Positions 1 through 8,623 of a stretch of 64,000 nucleotides of DNA are shown here, one piece after another (the stretch's first letter is position 1; each line of letters opens with the position of its first letter). The translations under genes were made by a program, and so were the position numbers. Location: NCBI RefSeq assembly GCF_003385215.1, contig NZ_PQHW01000005.1, forward strand, positions 62,001 through 126,000. The letters are read 5' to 3'. The DNA is from Amycolatopsis thermalba (GTDB taxonomy: Bacteria > Actinomycetota > Actinomycetes > Mycobacteriales > Pseudonocardiaceae). The notes below the pieces were generated by a model. It saw nothing but the letters and a program-made list of their open reading frames with translations, had not been told where the DNA came from and searched no databases.

Positions 1-612
1 GGGCTGATCGTGCGCGGCCGGGTGCTGCGCGGCCAGCAGGGCGCGGCCGGCGACATCGGGCACATCCACGTGACCGACGACCCCGCCGCCGGGTGCCGGT
101 GCGGCCGCACCGGGTGCCTGGAAGCCGTCGCCAGCGGGTGGGCCATCCTCCGCCGGGCCACGGAGCGCGCGGCGGACAGCCCGGTGTTGTCGGCGGTGCT
201 GCGGGAACGCGGCGAGATCAAGGGCGGCGACCTCGGCGAGGCGGTGCGGGCGGGAGATCCGCTGGCGGTCCGGCTGGTCGACGAGGCGTCCGAGGTGATC
301 GCCGGGGTGACCGCGAACCTGCTGAACTTCTGCAACCCCGGCGTGCTCGTGGTGGGCGGCGGCGTGCTGCGCACCGGGACGCGGTTCCTGGACCAGTTGT
401 CGCGCACGGTGCTCCAGCGGTGCACCGACCTGGTGCGGCGTGACCTGACCATCCGGGCCGCGTCACCGGACCACCTCGAAGGCGTCACCGGCGCCGGTCT
501 GCTGGCCGCGGAGAACCTGCTCGCCCCGCCCGCGCTCAGCCGGTGGATCGACCGGGGCACCCCGCTCGGGCAGGCCGCTCTGCTCCAGCGGTTCTCGGCC
601 GACCTGGCCTGA
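1..612 (+). CDS. ROK family protein, C-terminal part (5' end outside window)
   Basis: The reading frame is open from base 1, so the N-terminus lies outside the window and what is seen is about the last 200 residues. The ROK signature is clear: GHIH followed by CRCGRTGCLE (codons at about 94-123), the zinc-binding Cys motif shared by bacterial sugar kinases and ROK repressors, then a glycine-rich GVLVVGGGV stretch of the second nucleotide-fold lobe. Whether it is a glucokinase-like enzyme or a repressor with an N-terminal HTH cannot be decided without the upstream part. Next to a glycoside-catabolism island a regulatory role is attractive, but that is inference. Its 3' end overlaps the convergent LysR gene by about 150 bases. 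Confidence 0.85.
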   Translation, partial: GLIVRGRVLRGQQGAAGDIGHIHVTDDPAAGCRCGRTGCLEAVASGWAILRRATERAADSPVLSAVLRERGEIKGGDLGEAVRAGDPLAVRLVDEASEVIAGVTANLLNFCNPGVLVVGGGVLRTGTRFLDQLSRTVLQRCTDLVRRDLTIRAASPDHLEGVTGAGLLAAENLLAPPALSRWIDRGTPLGQAALLQRFSADLA

Positions 613-1539
613 CCGCCCGTCCCGGCCCGGCGGCACGAGCGCGCGCCCGGCCTCGCCGAACACCTCGCGCATCCAGCGGTGCTCCGGGTCGTCCTCGTGC
701 ATCGGGTGCCACCACAGCGCCTCCACCAGCGGAACCGGTTCGAACGGGCACGGCAGCACCCGCACCCCGTCCACACCGGACAGCCGCGCGGCGAGGTGCC
801 CCTGGATCAGGCCGATCCGCTCCGTGCCGGCGACCAGGTGGGGCAGCGCGAGGAAGCTCTCCACCACGGCGGTCACCCGCGGCTCGACCCCGAGCGCCTG
901 CAGCTGCCGCGCGACCGTGGTGAACGCCGTCGCCGACAGGTAGGTGAACACCCACGGCAGCTTCCGCAGGTCGTCCATCGTCAGGACGTCGCCGACCCGC
1001 TCGTTGCCCGTCGCGACGACGCAGCACCACGTGTCGGAGAACAGGTCGGCGTGCGGGGTGCCGTGCAGGAACCCGTGCGGCAACAGCACCGCGTCGGCCC
1101 CGCGCAGGCTCTCCGGCGCCTGGTCCACAACGGACGGTGTGGTGGGCTCGAACCGCAACCGCATCCCCGGCGCGCGCTCGTCCAGGATCGCGCCGACCGC
1201 GCCGCCCAGGACGGCCATCACGTAGTCCGACGCCAGGATCCGGAACTCCCGTCCGGAGGTGGCCGGGTCGAAGCCCGGGTGACGGCTGAACGCCTGCCGG
1301 ACCCCGGTCAGCGCGGCCTCGGCGCGCGGGCGCAGCTGCGCGGCCAGCGGAGTCAGCTCGTAGGCGTTGCCGTTGCGGACCAGCAGCTGGTCGCCGAAGT
1401 GCCGGCGCAGCCGGGCGAGCGAGGAGCTGAGCGCGGGCTGGCTGAGCTCCAGCCGCCCGGCGGCGCGCGTGACGCTCTTCTCGCGCAGCAGCGCGTCGAG
1501 CGGGACGAGGAGGTTCAGGTCCAGGTTCGTGAGGTTCAC
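463..1539 (-). CDS. LysR family transcriptional regulator (NodD-like)
   Basis: A 358-residue LysR protein. The winged helix-turn-helix is at residues 3-62 (SVTRAAGRLELSQPALSSSL in the recognition region), followed by the effector-binding domain; the wording DLNLLVPLDALL is typical of the NodD-type branch. GTG at 1539 is chosen because GAGAGGGAGAC lies just upstream; the frame is open 18 codons further but without a ribosome binding site. The C-terminus is odd: LysR homologues normally end soon after the WHPMHEDDPEHRW segment, while here about 60 low-complexity residues follow and run antisense to the ROK gene, so either the stop was lost or the convergent overlap is real. It is divergent from the flavin oxidoreductase at 1644 and could control it. 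Confidence 0.85.
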   Translation of the reverse strand: MNLTNLDLNLLVPLDALLREKSVTRAAGRLELSQPALSSSLARLRRHFGDQLLVRNGNAYELTPLAAQLRPRAEAALTGVRQAFSRHPGFDPATSGREFRILASDYVMAVLGGAVGAILDERAPGMRLRFEPTTPSVVDQAPESLRGADAVLLPHGFLHGTPHADLFSDTWCCVVATGNERVGDVLTMDDLRKLPWVFTYLSATAFTTVARQLQALGVEPRVTAVVESFLALPHLVAGTERIGLIQGHLAARLSGVDGVRVLPCPFEPVPLVEALWWHPMHEDDPEHRWMREVFGEAGRALVPPGRDGRSGQVGREPLEQSGLPERGAPVDPPAERGRGEQVLRGQQTGAGDAFEVVR

Positions 1540-1593
1540 GGTCTCCCTCTCCGTTCGCCGTTGACTCGGGGACGCGGAGCAGTCTAACCTCAA

Positions 1594-1625
1594 ATCAGAA
1601 TCATCATGTTAAATTTATTTCTGAT
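1594..1625. promoter_or_regulatory. AT-rich operator/promoter site A (AGAATC-N8-AAATTT)
   Basis: In otherwise GC-rich DNA the divergent LysR/oxidoreductase spacer contains AGAATC (1597-1602), eight bases, then AAATTT (1611-1616). The same arrangement occurs at 8604-8623, 10143-10162 and 12871-12890, each ahead of another transcription unit of the island. This copy is also bracketed by an inverted repeat ATCAGAA (1594-1600) and TTCTGAT (1619-1625). It is read as a shared operator; which regulator binds is unknown. Confidence 0.55.
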
Positions 1626-1643
1626 CGACCACTGGAGGTCGCC

Positions 1644-2747
1644 GTGCACTTCTCCGCGTTCCTGACCACCCGGTCCTCCGGTCCCGCCGACGACCGGCCC
1701 GTCATCAGGGCGATGGTCGACCACGCGGTGGAGGCCGAGCGGCTCGGTTTCGACGCCGTCTTCCTGCCCGACCACCACTTCACCGGCTACGCGCCGCCGG
1801 CCAGCGACCCGATGATGTTCGCGGCCTACCTCGCCGCGAAGCTGCCCCGGTTGCACTTCGGGTTCTCCGTGCAGACCATCCCGCTGCACCACCCGGTGCG
1901 CTTCGCCGAACGGCTCAACCTCATCGACCAGCTCACCGACGGCAAGGTCCTCGTCGGCACCGGCAGCGGGACCACGCCCGAGGAGATGATCGGCCTGGGG
2001 ATCAACTACCGGGACACGGCCGGACTGTCGGTGTCCAATCTGGAGATCGTGGAACGCCTGTGGGCCAAGCAGATCTCCGATCCACCGGTCGAGTTCGACA
2101 ACGGGCACTACCGCGGCTCGGTCGTCTCCCGGATCGTGCCCGCCCCCTATTCCCCGGAGGGCCCGCGGCTGATGTCGGTCGCGGCCCGCCCGTCGAGCAC
2201 GCAGCGCGCCGCGGACAAGGCGCAGCCCGCGTTCATCCTGGCCTTCACCCCGCCGACCATCGACGACGGACGGCCGCTGGAGCACCTGCGCCGCTACTTC
2301 CAGGCCTACCGCGAGGCGCTGGAGGCGGCCGGGCACGACGAGGCACGCGTGGCCCGTGCCATCGACTGGACCACCCACACCTACCAGCACGTGCACGTCG
2401 CCGAGACCGACGAGCAGGCCGAGGAGGAGCTGCAACTGCTCATGGAGCAGTACCAGGAGGCCATCGAGCGCGAGCACGTGGCGAACCTGGCCGCGGAGCG
2501 GATCACCGGCGTGACCATGCCTCCGCCGCCGGACGCCCGCAAACCCGGCTACCAGCGCACCTGGTGCCTGTGGGGCAGCCCGGAGACCGTCACCGAGCAC
2601 CTGCGTGAGATCGCGGGCATCGGCATCGGCAACGTGCTCGGCGGGTTCCTCGGCGGCCCGCTGACCCCGGAGCGGGTCGCCCTCGGCCGCCGGTCGATGG
2701 AGCTGTTCGCCACCCGCGTCATGCCGCACTTCCGGACGGCGGCGTGA
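1644..2747 (+). CDS. LLM class flavin-dependent oxidoreductase (bacterial luciferase-like)
   Basis: A 367-residue luciferase-like monooxygenase fold. Typical features are the N-terminal AERLGFDAVFLPDHHF stretch, the VQTIPLHHPVRFAERL segment and the DGKVLVGTGSGTTPEE loop, which in this family shape the flavin or F420 pocket. Such enzymes use reduced FMN or F420; a flavin reductase is encoded in the same island at 11637. The GTG start follows the run CTGGAGGTCGCC, a good ribosome binding site. The stop overlaps the start of the GH3 gene (GTGA), so the two are translationally coupled and probably act on the same glycoside or its aglycone. The substrate cannot be told from sequence. Confidence 0.85.
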   Translation: MHFSAFLTTRSSGPADDRPVIRAMVDHAVEAERLGFDAVFLPDHHFTGYAPPASDPMMFAAYLAAKLPRLHFGFSVQTIPLHHPVRFAERLNLIDQLTDGKVLVGTGSGTTPEEMIGLGINYRDTAGLSVSNLEIVERLWAKQISDPPVEFDNGHYRGSVVSRIVPAPYSPEGPRLMSVAARPSSTQRAADKAQPAFILAFTPPTIDDGRPLEHLRRYFQAYREALEAAGHDEARVARAIDWTTHTYQHVHVAETDEQAEEELQLLMEQYQEAIEREHVANLAAERITGVTMPPPPDARKPGYQRTWCLWGSPETVTEHLREIAGIGIGNVLGGFLGGPLTPERVALGRRSMELFATRVMPHFRTAA

Positions 2748-5095
2748 CCGGCGCCCTGGATCCGGCGCGCCGGGCGGCCCTGACGGCGGGGGAGACCGGG
2801 TACCGCACCCCGGCCGAGCCCGCCGCCGGGCTGCGGCCGATGTACCTGGTGGACGGTCCGCTCGGCCTGGTCAGCCCCACTTTCGACGAGCGCGAGACGT
2901 CGCTGCTGCTGCCGAGCGGGATCGCGCTGGGCGCCACCTGGGACCCGGACGTCGTGCGGTCGGTCGCGGCCGCCGAGGGGGCGGAGGCCCGCCGCCGCGG
3001 CTTCGACGCGGTCTACGCCCCCAACCTCAACCTGGCCCGCACCGGGTTGTCCGGGCGGACGTTCGAGATGCTGTCGGAGGACCCGCTGCTCGCCGGGGTG
3101 CTGGGCGCGGCGTTCGTCGAGGGCCTGCAGGGGCAGGGCGTCGCCGCGGTGCCGAAGCACCTGGTGTGCAACGACACCGAGACCGAGCGGCAGCGGATGA
3201 GCGCCGATGTCGACGACACGGCCCTGCGCGAGGTGTACCTGCGGCCGTTCGAGCTCGCCGTGCGCGCGGGGGCCTGGGCGCTGATGACCGCCTACAACCG
3301 TCTCAACGGGACGCCGTGCGCGGCGCACGCCGAGCTGCTGGCGATCGTCAAGGGCGAATGGGGGTTCGACGGGCTGGTGATCTCCGACTACTTCGCCCTG
3401 CACGAAACCCTCGGGCCCGCGCTCGCCGGGCTCGATCTCGAGATGCCCGGCCCGGCGATCCACTTCGGAGCCCGCTTGGCGGAGGCCGTCGAGCGTGGGG
3501 AAGTGCCGCAGGCGCGTGTCGACGACGCCGTGACCCGGTTGCTGCGGCTCGCCGGGCGGGTGGGCGCGCTCGAGGGCAGCGAGCGGCAGGTCAGCGCTCC
3601 GGCCGTGCCCGCGGGCCGCGCACATGAGGTGCTGGTGGAGGCGGCCGTGGCGGCGTTCGTCCTGTGCCGCAACGAGGACGTGCTCCCGCTGGACCCGGCG
3701 GTCCGGCGGCTCGCGGTGATCGGGCCGAACGCCGACCGGCCGTGCTTCCAGGGCGCGACGTTCGGCCGCATCCGTCCCGGCGGGGGTGTCACCACCCCGG
3801 TGGAGGCGGTGCGCAAGCGCTTTCCCGGCGAGGTGGTGCACGAGCGCGGGGTGCCACCCGCGCCGCTGGGCGGGTTCGCCGTGTCCACTCCGGACGGACG
3901 GCCGGGTGTGCTGCTGGAGCACTTCCGGGGCGGGGAGCTGGTGCTGTCCGAGGTGCGTGCGGACAGCACGTTCATCTGGTTCGGTGACGTGCCGGGCGCC
4001 GGGCCGACCACCGAACCGGGGACGCTGCGGCTGACCGCGGTGTTCACGCCTGCGGACAGCGGGCGGTGGACCTTCGGGGCGGGTGGTTCCGGCGCCACCA
4101 CGCTGTCGGTCGGCGGGACGGTGCTGGCGTCGCGGCCGGCCCCCGCCCCGGGTGACCTGATGGGGCAGGTCGCGCGCGCGGAGACCACCGGCGCCGGCAT
4201 CGAGCTGCGGGCCGGGGAACCGGTGACCGTGGTCGCCGAGATGGTCTCGGCGGGCAGCCGGGTGCAGGCGCTGACAGTGTCCTGCACGCCGCCCTCGGCG
4301 CCCGGGGCGCTGGAGCGGGCGCGGCGGCTGGCGGCGGAGGCCGACGCGGTGGTCCTCGTGGTCGGGGACGAGCTGGAAACCTCGCGGGAGAGCCGGGATC
4401 TGGCCTCCTCGGCGCTGCCTGCCGCGCATCGGGAGCTGATCCGCGAGGTCGGCCGGGTCAACCCGCGGACCGTGGTGGTCGTGAACGCGGGCCGGCCGGT
4501 GGACGCGCCGTGGGCCGGGGACGTCGGCGCGGTGCTGCAGGGCTGGTTCGCCGGGCAGGGCTTCGGGGAAGCGCTCGCGCGGGTGCTCGCGGGCGACGAC
4601 GAGCCCGGCGGGCGGATGCCGGTGAAGATCCCGCTGCGCGACGAGGACCGGTCCACGCACGGGGAGGTGCTGGACGCGGACCTGCGCCGGGACTACACCG
4701 CCGCCGAGCCGACGGGCTACCGGCACCTCGCACGCAGCGGCGCGCGGGCGCGGTTCGCGTTCGGCTCCGGGCTCGGTTACACGACGTTCCGCTTCGGTCC
4801 CGCGGCGGTGGACCGAGCCGGGGTGCGGGTGCCGGTGACCAACACGGGATCGCGGCGGGGGCGCGAGGTGGTGCAGGTCTACGTCCGGGCACCAGGAAAG
4901 GAGGATGCGCGACTGGCGGGATTCACCGGCGTGCGACTGGACCCGGGCGAGACGGCGGAGGTGACGGTCCCCCTGGACGAGCGAACGTGGCACCGCTGGC
5001 GCGAGGGCCGGTGGGTGGTGCCGCCCGGGGTGCACGAGGTGCTGGTGGCACGATCCGCAGAGGAGATCACCCAGGTCCTGCACCGCGAGTGGTGA
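2744..5095 (+). CDS. Glycoside hydrolase family 3 beta-glycosidase with inserted PA14 domain
   Basis: A 783-residue GH3 enzyme. The N-terminal (beta/alpha)8 barrel carries the KH pair (K138, H139) and the nucleophile motif VISDYFA (D215); a PA14 module is inserted at about residues 385-525, as in many GH3 beta-glucosidases that trim plant glycosides; the C-terminal sandwich and fibronectin III-like domain complete the family. No signal peptide is visible, so it acts in the cytoplasm on imported glycosides. It starts at the GTG overlapping the upstream stop. The last about 30 codons, with the stop, are repeated just downstream (see repeat at 5001-5206). Confidence 0.92.
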   Translation: MTGALDPARRAALTAGETGYRTPAEPAAGLRPMYLVDGPLGLVSPTFDERETSLLLPSGIALGATWDPDVVRSVAAAEGAEARRRGFDAVYAPNLNLARTGLSGRTFEMLSEDPLLAGVLGAAFVEGLQGQGVAAVPKHLVCNDTETERQRMSADVDDTALREVYLRPFELAVRAGAWALMTAYNRLNGTPCAAHAELLAIVKGEWGFDGLVISDYFALHETLGPALAGLDLEMPGPAIHFGARLAEAVERGEVPQARVDDAVTRLLRLAGRVGALEGSERQVSAPAVPAGRAHEVLVEAAVAAFVLCRNEDVLPLDPAVRRLAVIGPNADRPCFQGATFGRIRPGGGVTTPVEAVRKRFPGEVVHERGVPPAPLGGFAVSTPDGRPGVLLEHFRGGELVLSEVRADSTFIWFGDVPGAGPTTEPGTLRLTAVFTPADSGRWTFGAGGSGATTLSVGGTVLASRPAPAPGDLMGQVARAETTGAGIELRAGEPVTVVAEMVSAGSRVQALTVSCTPPSAPGALERARRLAAEADAVVLVVGDELETSRESRDLASSALPAAHRELIREVGRVNPRTVVVVNAGRPVDAPWAGDVGAVLQGWFAGQGFGEALARVLAGDDEPGGRMPVKIPLRDEDRSTHGEVLDADLRRDYTAAEPTGYRHLARSGARARFAFGSGLGYTTFRFGPAAVDRAGVRVPVTNTGSRRGREVVQVYVRAPGKEDARLAGFTGVRLDPGETAEVTVPLDERTWHRWREGRWVVPPGVHEVLVARSAEEITQVLHREW

Positions 5096-5206
5096 CCCGG
5101 TGGTGGCGGCGCGAGGGCCGGTGGGTGGTGCCGCCCGGGATGCACGAGGTGCTGGTGGCACGATCCGCAGAGGAGATCACCCAGGTGCTGCACCGCGAGT
5201 GGTGAC
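5001..5206 (+). repeat. Tandem duplication of the GH3 3' end (96-bp units, period 110)
   Basis: Bases 5001-5096 (the end of the GH3 coding sequence including its TGA) recur at 5111-5206 with only two mismatches. The second unit is shifted by 110 bases, so it is out of frame with the gene and is not translated as part of it. It looks like a recent slipped or unequal duplication. Confidence 0.9.
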
Positions 5207-5233
5207 GGTGGGGGGACCCCGCGTCCCCCCACC
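5207..5233. terminator. Bidirectional hairpin terminator between convergent genes
   Basis: A perfect 11-bp stem, GGTGGGGGGAC (5207-5217) with GTCCCCCCACC (5223-5233), around a five-base loop lies between the convergent GH3 and lipoprotein genes. No U-tract follows, which is usual for actinomycete terminators. Confidence 0.75.
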
Positions 5234-5239
5234 CACCGG

Positions 5240-5746
5240 TCAGCCGAAGCTCATCTTCACGTCGCTGACGTACCAGGTCGCGTCCAGTTGCCGCAGCGCG
5301 AGGCTGAGCCGGACCGACTCGGCCCCGGTGGCGCCGATCGACTGCAGGTCCCGCAGCGAGTGCCCGTTCACGAGCACGTCCGTGTCCGGCACGAGAGCGG
5401 TCGCGCCCTGCGGGGTGACCTCGGCGACCGTGACCTGCGCCGGCAGGGTCACGACGTCCTTCCGCCACGCCTCGCGCAGGCCGTCGAGCGTGGAGCCGGC
5501 TTGGGCGCACGTCTCCGGGCTCACCCGCTTCGGGGGCTCCGTGCCCTCGTCGACCATCAGCTCACACGCCGCGTCGTACCGGTTCTCCAGCACCGCGCTC
5601 ACCCACGCCGCGGTCACCGCCGCCGGCGTCGTGGCAGCGGCGCCGGCCGCCGGGGACGAGGGCGCGGTGGCCGCCGGCGCCTGGCTGCCACAAGCCGTCA
5701 CGACGAACACCGTCGCGACACCGAGGACCATGCGTACGCCCCGCAC
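5240..5746 (-). CDS. Putative lipoprotein of unknown function
   Basis: A 168-residue protein with a lipoprotein signal: two arginines (R2, R5), a hydrophobic stretch and the lipobox VTAC with Cys19, then an Ala/Pro/Ser-rich linker of about 25 residues typical of exported actinomycete lipoproteins. The mature part (from about residue 43) resembles small SnoaL/NTF2-type folds in its opening AAWVSAVLENRYDAACELM and WYVSDVKMSFG ending, but this is only a pattern impression. GTG at 5746 is preferred over ATG at 5731 because it includes the charged n-region. It is followed on the same strand by nothing; its role is unknown. Confidence 0.7.
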   Translation of the reverse strand: MRGVRMVLGVATVFVVTACGSQAPAATAPSSPAAGAAATTPAAVTAAWVSAVLENRYDAACELMVDEGTEPPKRVSPETCAQAGSTLDGLREAWRKDVVTLPAQVTVAEVTPQGATALVPDTDVLVNGHSLRDLQSIGATGAESVRLSLALRQLDATWYVSDVKMSFG

Positions 5747-5896
5747 GCGGCCGGGGCTGTCATTCCTGGAAATGGGACTTCTCCGCTCGAACTCGGGTTG
5801 GGGAAGCGGACGATACTCCGCCCCCGATCGCGTCCTTAGTGGACCAGCGACCGCGCGGCAGGCGGCGTAAGCGGTGCGCCCGAACAGCTCAGCGGG

Positions 5897-6673
5897 TCAG
5901 AGCCCGGCCGCGATCTCGCCGATCGCCCGCAACGACGTCATCGAATCGGTCGTCGGCACGTACTCCAGCCCGAACGGTCCCGCGTAGCCCAGCTCCCGCA
6001 GCTCGCGCAGCCGCGCCGCCCAGTCGACCGTCCCGGTGCCCGGTTCGGTGCGATCGGGCAGGTCGGCGATCTGCACGTGCGACACCAGATCCATCGCACC
6101 GGCCACCTCCCGCGCCGGCGTCTCGCCCATCTGCAGCGAGTGGTAGGCGTCGTAGAGCAGGGCGAGCCCGGGCGAGCCGACCTCGCGCACCGCGGCCAGG
6201 CACTCGGCCGTCGTGTCGAACAGGGTGCCCGGGTGGTCCACCTTCGTGTTCAGGTTCTCCAGCACGATCGTGACACCGCGCGCGGCGGCGATCTCGGCGC
6301 CGGCCTTCAGCGCCTCGACCACGATGCCGTGCTGCACGGCCCGCTTCAGGTACGGCAGGCCGACGCCGGAACCGGTCACGATCCGGGTGCAGCCCAGCCG
6401 GTTCGCCACCGCCACCGCCTCGCGCACGTGCGCGAGGAACCCCTCGTGCGTCTTCGCGTCCGCGAGCGTCAGCCGTCCCTCGATCAGCATCGTGTGCAGC
6501 GTCGAACCGGTGGACGCGAGGGCCTTTTCGAGGTGGTCGAGGTCCTTGTCGCTGTGCGACCAGATCTCCACGACGTCGAAACCGTGGTCGGCGGCCGCGC
6601 GGACGCGGTCCCCGGGGTCGTCCCCGGCTTCGCGGAACAGCAGCTCGATGTTGACGGACAGGGGAAGTGACAC
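5897..6673 (-). CDS. Sugar phosphate isomerase/epimerase-like TIM barrel (hydroxypyruvate isomerase-like)
   Basis: A 258-residue xylose-isomerase-like (AP endonuclease 2 superfamily) barrel. The layout SVNIELLFRE near the N-terminus, VLENLN, LYDAYH, VQIADLPDR and GLEYVPT matches the hydroxypyruvate isomerase branch, with Glu, Asp, His and Glu as the expected metal ligands at the ends of the strands. GTG at 6673 is chosen from GGGAG seven bases upstream; it lies 15 bases after the stop of the next gene upstream, so it is the last gene of a three-gene operon with 7626 and 6688. It may rearrange the 3-keto or free sugar released by the island; this is inference. Confidence 0.82.
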   Translation of the reverse strand: MSLPLSVNIELLFREAGDDPGDRVRAAADHGFDVVEIWSHSDKDLDHLEKALASTGSTLHTMLIEGRLTLADAKTHEGFLAHVREAVAVANRLGCTRIVTGSGVGLPYLKRAVQHGIVVEALKAGAEIAAARGVTIVLENLNTKVDHPGTLFDTTAECLAAVREVGSPGLALLYDAYHSLQMGETPAREVAGAMDLVSHVQIADLPDRTEPGTGTVDWAARLRELRELGYAGPFGLEYVPTTDSMTSLRAIGEIAAGL

Positions 6674-6687
6674 GGGATCTCCCAGTT

Positions 6688-7629
6688 TCAGTTGCGGTCG
6701 AACAGACGTTGCGCGTACCAGCCGTTGAGCATCGCGCTGCGGGCCGGGTTGGGCGTCTGCTCGCTTTCGAACACCGCCCAGCCGGACCAGTCGCGCAGCA
6801 GCGCGGCCACCGCGGGGAAGTCCACCAGGCCGCCGCGCGTGCCGCATTCGTAGAACCAGCGCTCGATCTCCCGGGCGCCGCCTTCGGACAGCATGCTCGC
6901 CTCGGCGTGCGGGGCGAACCGCTCACCGGTCTCGTCGACGTGACGGGTGTCCTTCAGGTGCAGGTGGTCCACGCGGTCGAGGTGGTCGCCGAGCACCCGT
7001 ACCGGGTCGAGCCCGGCGACCGTCAGCTCGGCGGTGTCCACGGTGAGCCCGACCAGGGCCGGGTCGGTGCCCTCCAGTAGCCCGGCGAGCACCTTCTCGT
7101 CGGCCGCCGCGGACAGGCAGTCCACGTGCAGCGACACGCGCACCCCGGACTCCGCCGCCATCGCGCCGACCACGTTCCACCCGTCGGCCGCGTCGGAAAG
7201 GCGGCCGTCGGTCAGCGTGCCGTGCGCGGGCAGCGCCCGCACCACCAGCCGGTCGGCGCCGGCGTCGGCGAGGAACTCCGCGAACGGCCGCAGGGACTCC
7301 GCGATCGCGGCGTGCTGGGCGTGGTCCAGAATGGACCGTCCGCGGCTCAGCTCCTCGTCCACCGGCTCGCCCGGATCGACGTAGTAGGAGCACACCCGCA
7401 GCCCGATGTCCCGCACCAGGGCGAGGAAGGCGGCGGTGGACCCGTAGGTGGCCGCGATCGAGGAGGGCCGGCCGAGCGGGTCCCAGCGGCCGGTGCCCGC
7501 CCGCAGCTCGACGCCGGTGAAGCCGCACGCGGCGATCACCTTCAGCGCGCGCCGGTGCTGCTCGGGCCGGGTGAAGTCGTCGAAGTTCGGCTTCCACTGG
7601 TTGATGGCGTATCCCAGGCGGACGGTCAT
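6688..7629 (-). CDS. Sugar phosphate isomerase/epimerase family protein
   Basis: A 313-residue xylose-isomerase-like TIM barrel. Visible family motifs are GFTGVELRAGTG near the N-terminus, SLHVD and VDTAEL in the middle strands, HLHLKDTRHV and the late FESEQTPN that supplies the last acidic metal ligand. The sequence layout (KDTR, then GGLVDFP, then SEQTPNP) closely parallels the gene immediately upstream, so the two are ancient paralogues. ATG at 7629 overlaps the stop of the upstream gene (ATGA). It belongs to the 8564-to-5897 operon; the substrate is likely a keto-sugar or inosose-type compound. Confidence 0.85.
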   Translation of the reverse strand: MTVRLGYAINQWKPNFDDFTRPEQHRRALKVIAACGFTGVELRAGTGRWDPLGRPSSIAATYGSTAAFLALVRDIGLRVCSYYVDPGEPVDEELSRGRSILDHAQHAAIAESLRPFAEFLADAGADRLVVRALPAHGTLTDGRLSDAADGWNVVGAMAAESGVRVSLHVDCLSAAADEKVLAGLLEGTDPALVGLTVDTAELTVAGLDPVRVLGDHLDRVDHLHLKDTRHVDETGERFAPHAEASMLSEGGAREIERWFYECGTRGGLVDFPAVAALLRDWSGWAVFESEQTPNPARSAMLNGWYAQRLFDRN

Positions 7630-8564
7630 GCGGAGATCTCCGAGAGGACGGTGCGGGCGTACCACATGGACAGTGCGGTGGCCTCGGCGTAGTCGCCGCC
7701 GATGTTGGCCTTGTCGTGCTCCACGGTGATCCAGCCGGTGTAGCCGGTGTCCCGGATCGCGCGCATCAGCCGCGGGAAGTCGACCAGCCCGCCCTCGGTG
7801 CCCATCTCGTGGAACCAGCGGTCGGTCTGCGGAGCCATCAGCTCGGCGTCCGGGCTGTGCCGGTACGCCTGTGTGGTGTCCACCTGGCGGGTGTCCTTGA
7901 AGTGGAAGCCGGAGCAGCGCTCGTGCAGGTCGAGGAACAGCGCGACCGGGTCGATCCCGGCGATGCAGTGCTGGGCGGTGTCGCAGAAGAAGCTCACGTA
8001 CCGCGGGTCGGACCAGTCGTAGAACTTGCGGATGTCGGCCTCGGTGCGGATGGCGCAGAAGAACTCGTGGTGCGCCGTGGTCCGCACCCCGAACTCGGTC
8101 AGCGTCATCTCGCCGACGCGGCTCCAGCACTCCGCCGCGGCCTTGATCTTGTCGTCGGTCACCGGCGCGGCCGCGGTGTAGAGGCTCGCCGGCATCACGA
8201 TCAGGTTCTCGATGTCGAGCGCCTGCCACATCCCCAGCATCCGCCGCGTGCTCTCCACGATCTCGTCGTGCGTCTCGCGCACGTGCGGATCGGCCAGGCG
8301 CGGGTCGTACATGATGCCGCGGAACAGGTTGACGATCTTGTCGATGCCGTGGCCGCGCAGGTAGTCCTGGTAGTTCGCGACCGAGCCGAACATGCCGCTC
8401 AGCGCGAAGACCTGGAAGTCGAACATGTCCAGGCCCGCGAAGCCGACCGCGCTGATCTGCTTCACGAAGTCGTCCATGTGGCGGCGGGCCGAGTACTGCG
8501 TCACCGGGCCACGCGGGCTGTCCACCCGCCAGTGGTCCATGTAGCTCCAGCGGAGCGTGGTCAT
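7626..8564 (-). CDS. Sugar phosphate isomerase/epimerase family protein
   Basis: First gene of the isomerase operon, 312 residues. Candidate metal ligands are in TTAHHEFF (E167), CDTAQH (D195), FHFKDTRQ (H221) and ITVEHDKA near residue 283. Similar proteins are often annotated as inosose dehydratase or IolE/IolI-like, and others occur beside glycoside 3-dehydrogenases where they handle 3-keto sugars. The gene lies 40 bases downstream of AT-rich site C (8604-8623), a likely operator or promoter shared with other units of the island. The stop overlaps the next start. Confidence 0.85.
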   Translation of the reverse strand: MTTLRWSYMDHWRVDSPRGPVTQYSARRHMDDFVKQISAVGFAGLDMFDFQVFALSGMFGSVANYQDYLRGHGIDKIVNLFRGIMYDPRLADPHVRETHDEIVESTRRMLGMWQALDIENLIVMPASLYTAAAPVTDDKIKAAAECWSRVGEMTLTEFGVRTTAHHEFFCAIRTEADIRKFYDWSDPRYVSFFCDTAQHCIAGIDPVALFLDLHERCSGFHFKDTRQVDTTQAYRHSPDAELMAPQTDRWFHEMGTEGGLVDFPRLMRAIRDTGYTGWITVEHDKANIGGDYAEATALSMWYARTVLSEISA

Positions 8565-8603
8565 CGTCGATCAACTCCGAAACGTCGGGTGCACCAGTGA
8601 AAC

Positions 8604-8623
8604 ATAATTATTATTTTGATTCT
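8604..8623 (-). promoter_or_regulatory. AT-rich operator/promoter site C (AGAATC-N8-AATTAT)
   Basis: Read on the minus strand, AGAATC (8623-8618), eight bases, AATTAT (8609-8604). It lies about 40 bases ahead of the isomerase operon and overlaps the last codons of the upstream MFS gene. The shared spacing with sites A, B and D is the reason for the call. Confidence 0.5.

Noticed and set aside
463-612. LysR C-terminal tail as a frameshifted end
   Set aside because: No single-base change gives a normal family ending in another frame, so the long tail was left as it stands.
2549-5161. Long open frame of 870 codons antisense to the GH3 gene
   Set aside because: Arg/Pro/His-rich low-complexity text with no domain; a shadow of high-GC coding DNA opposite a clear GH3 protein.
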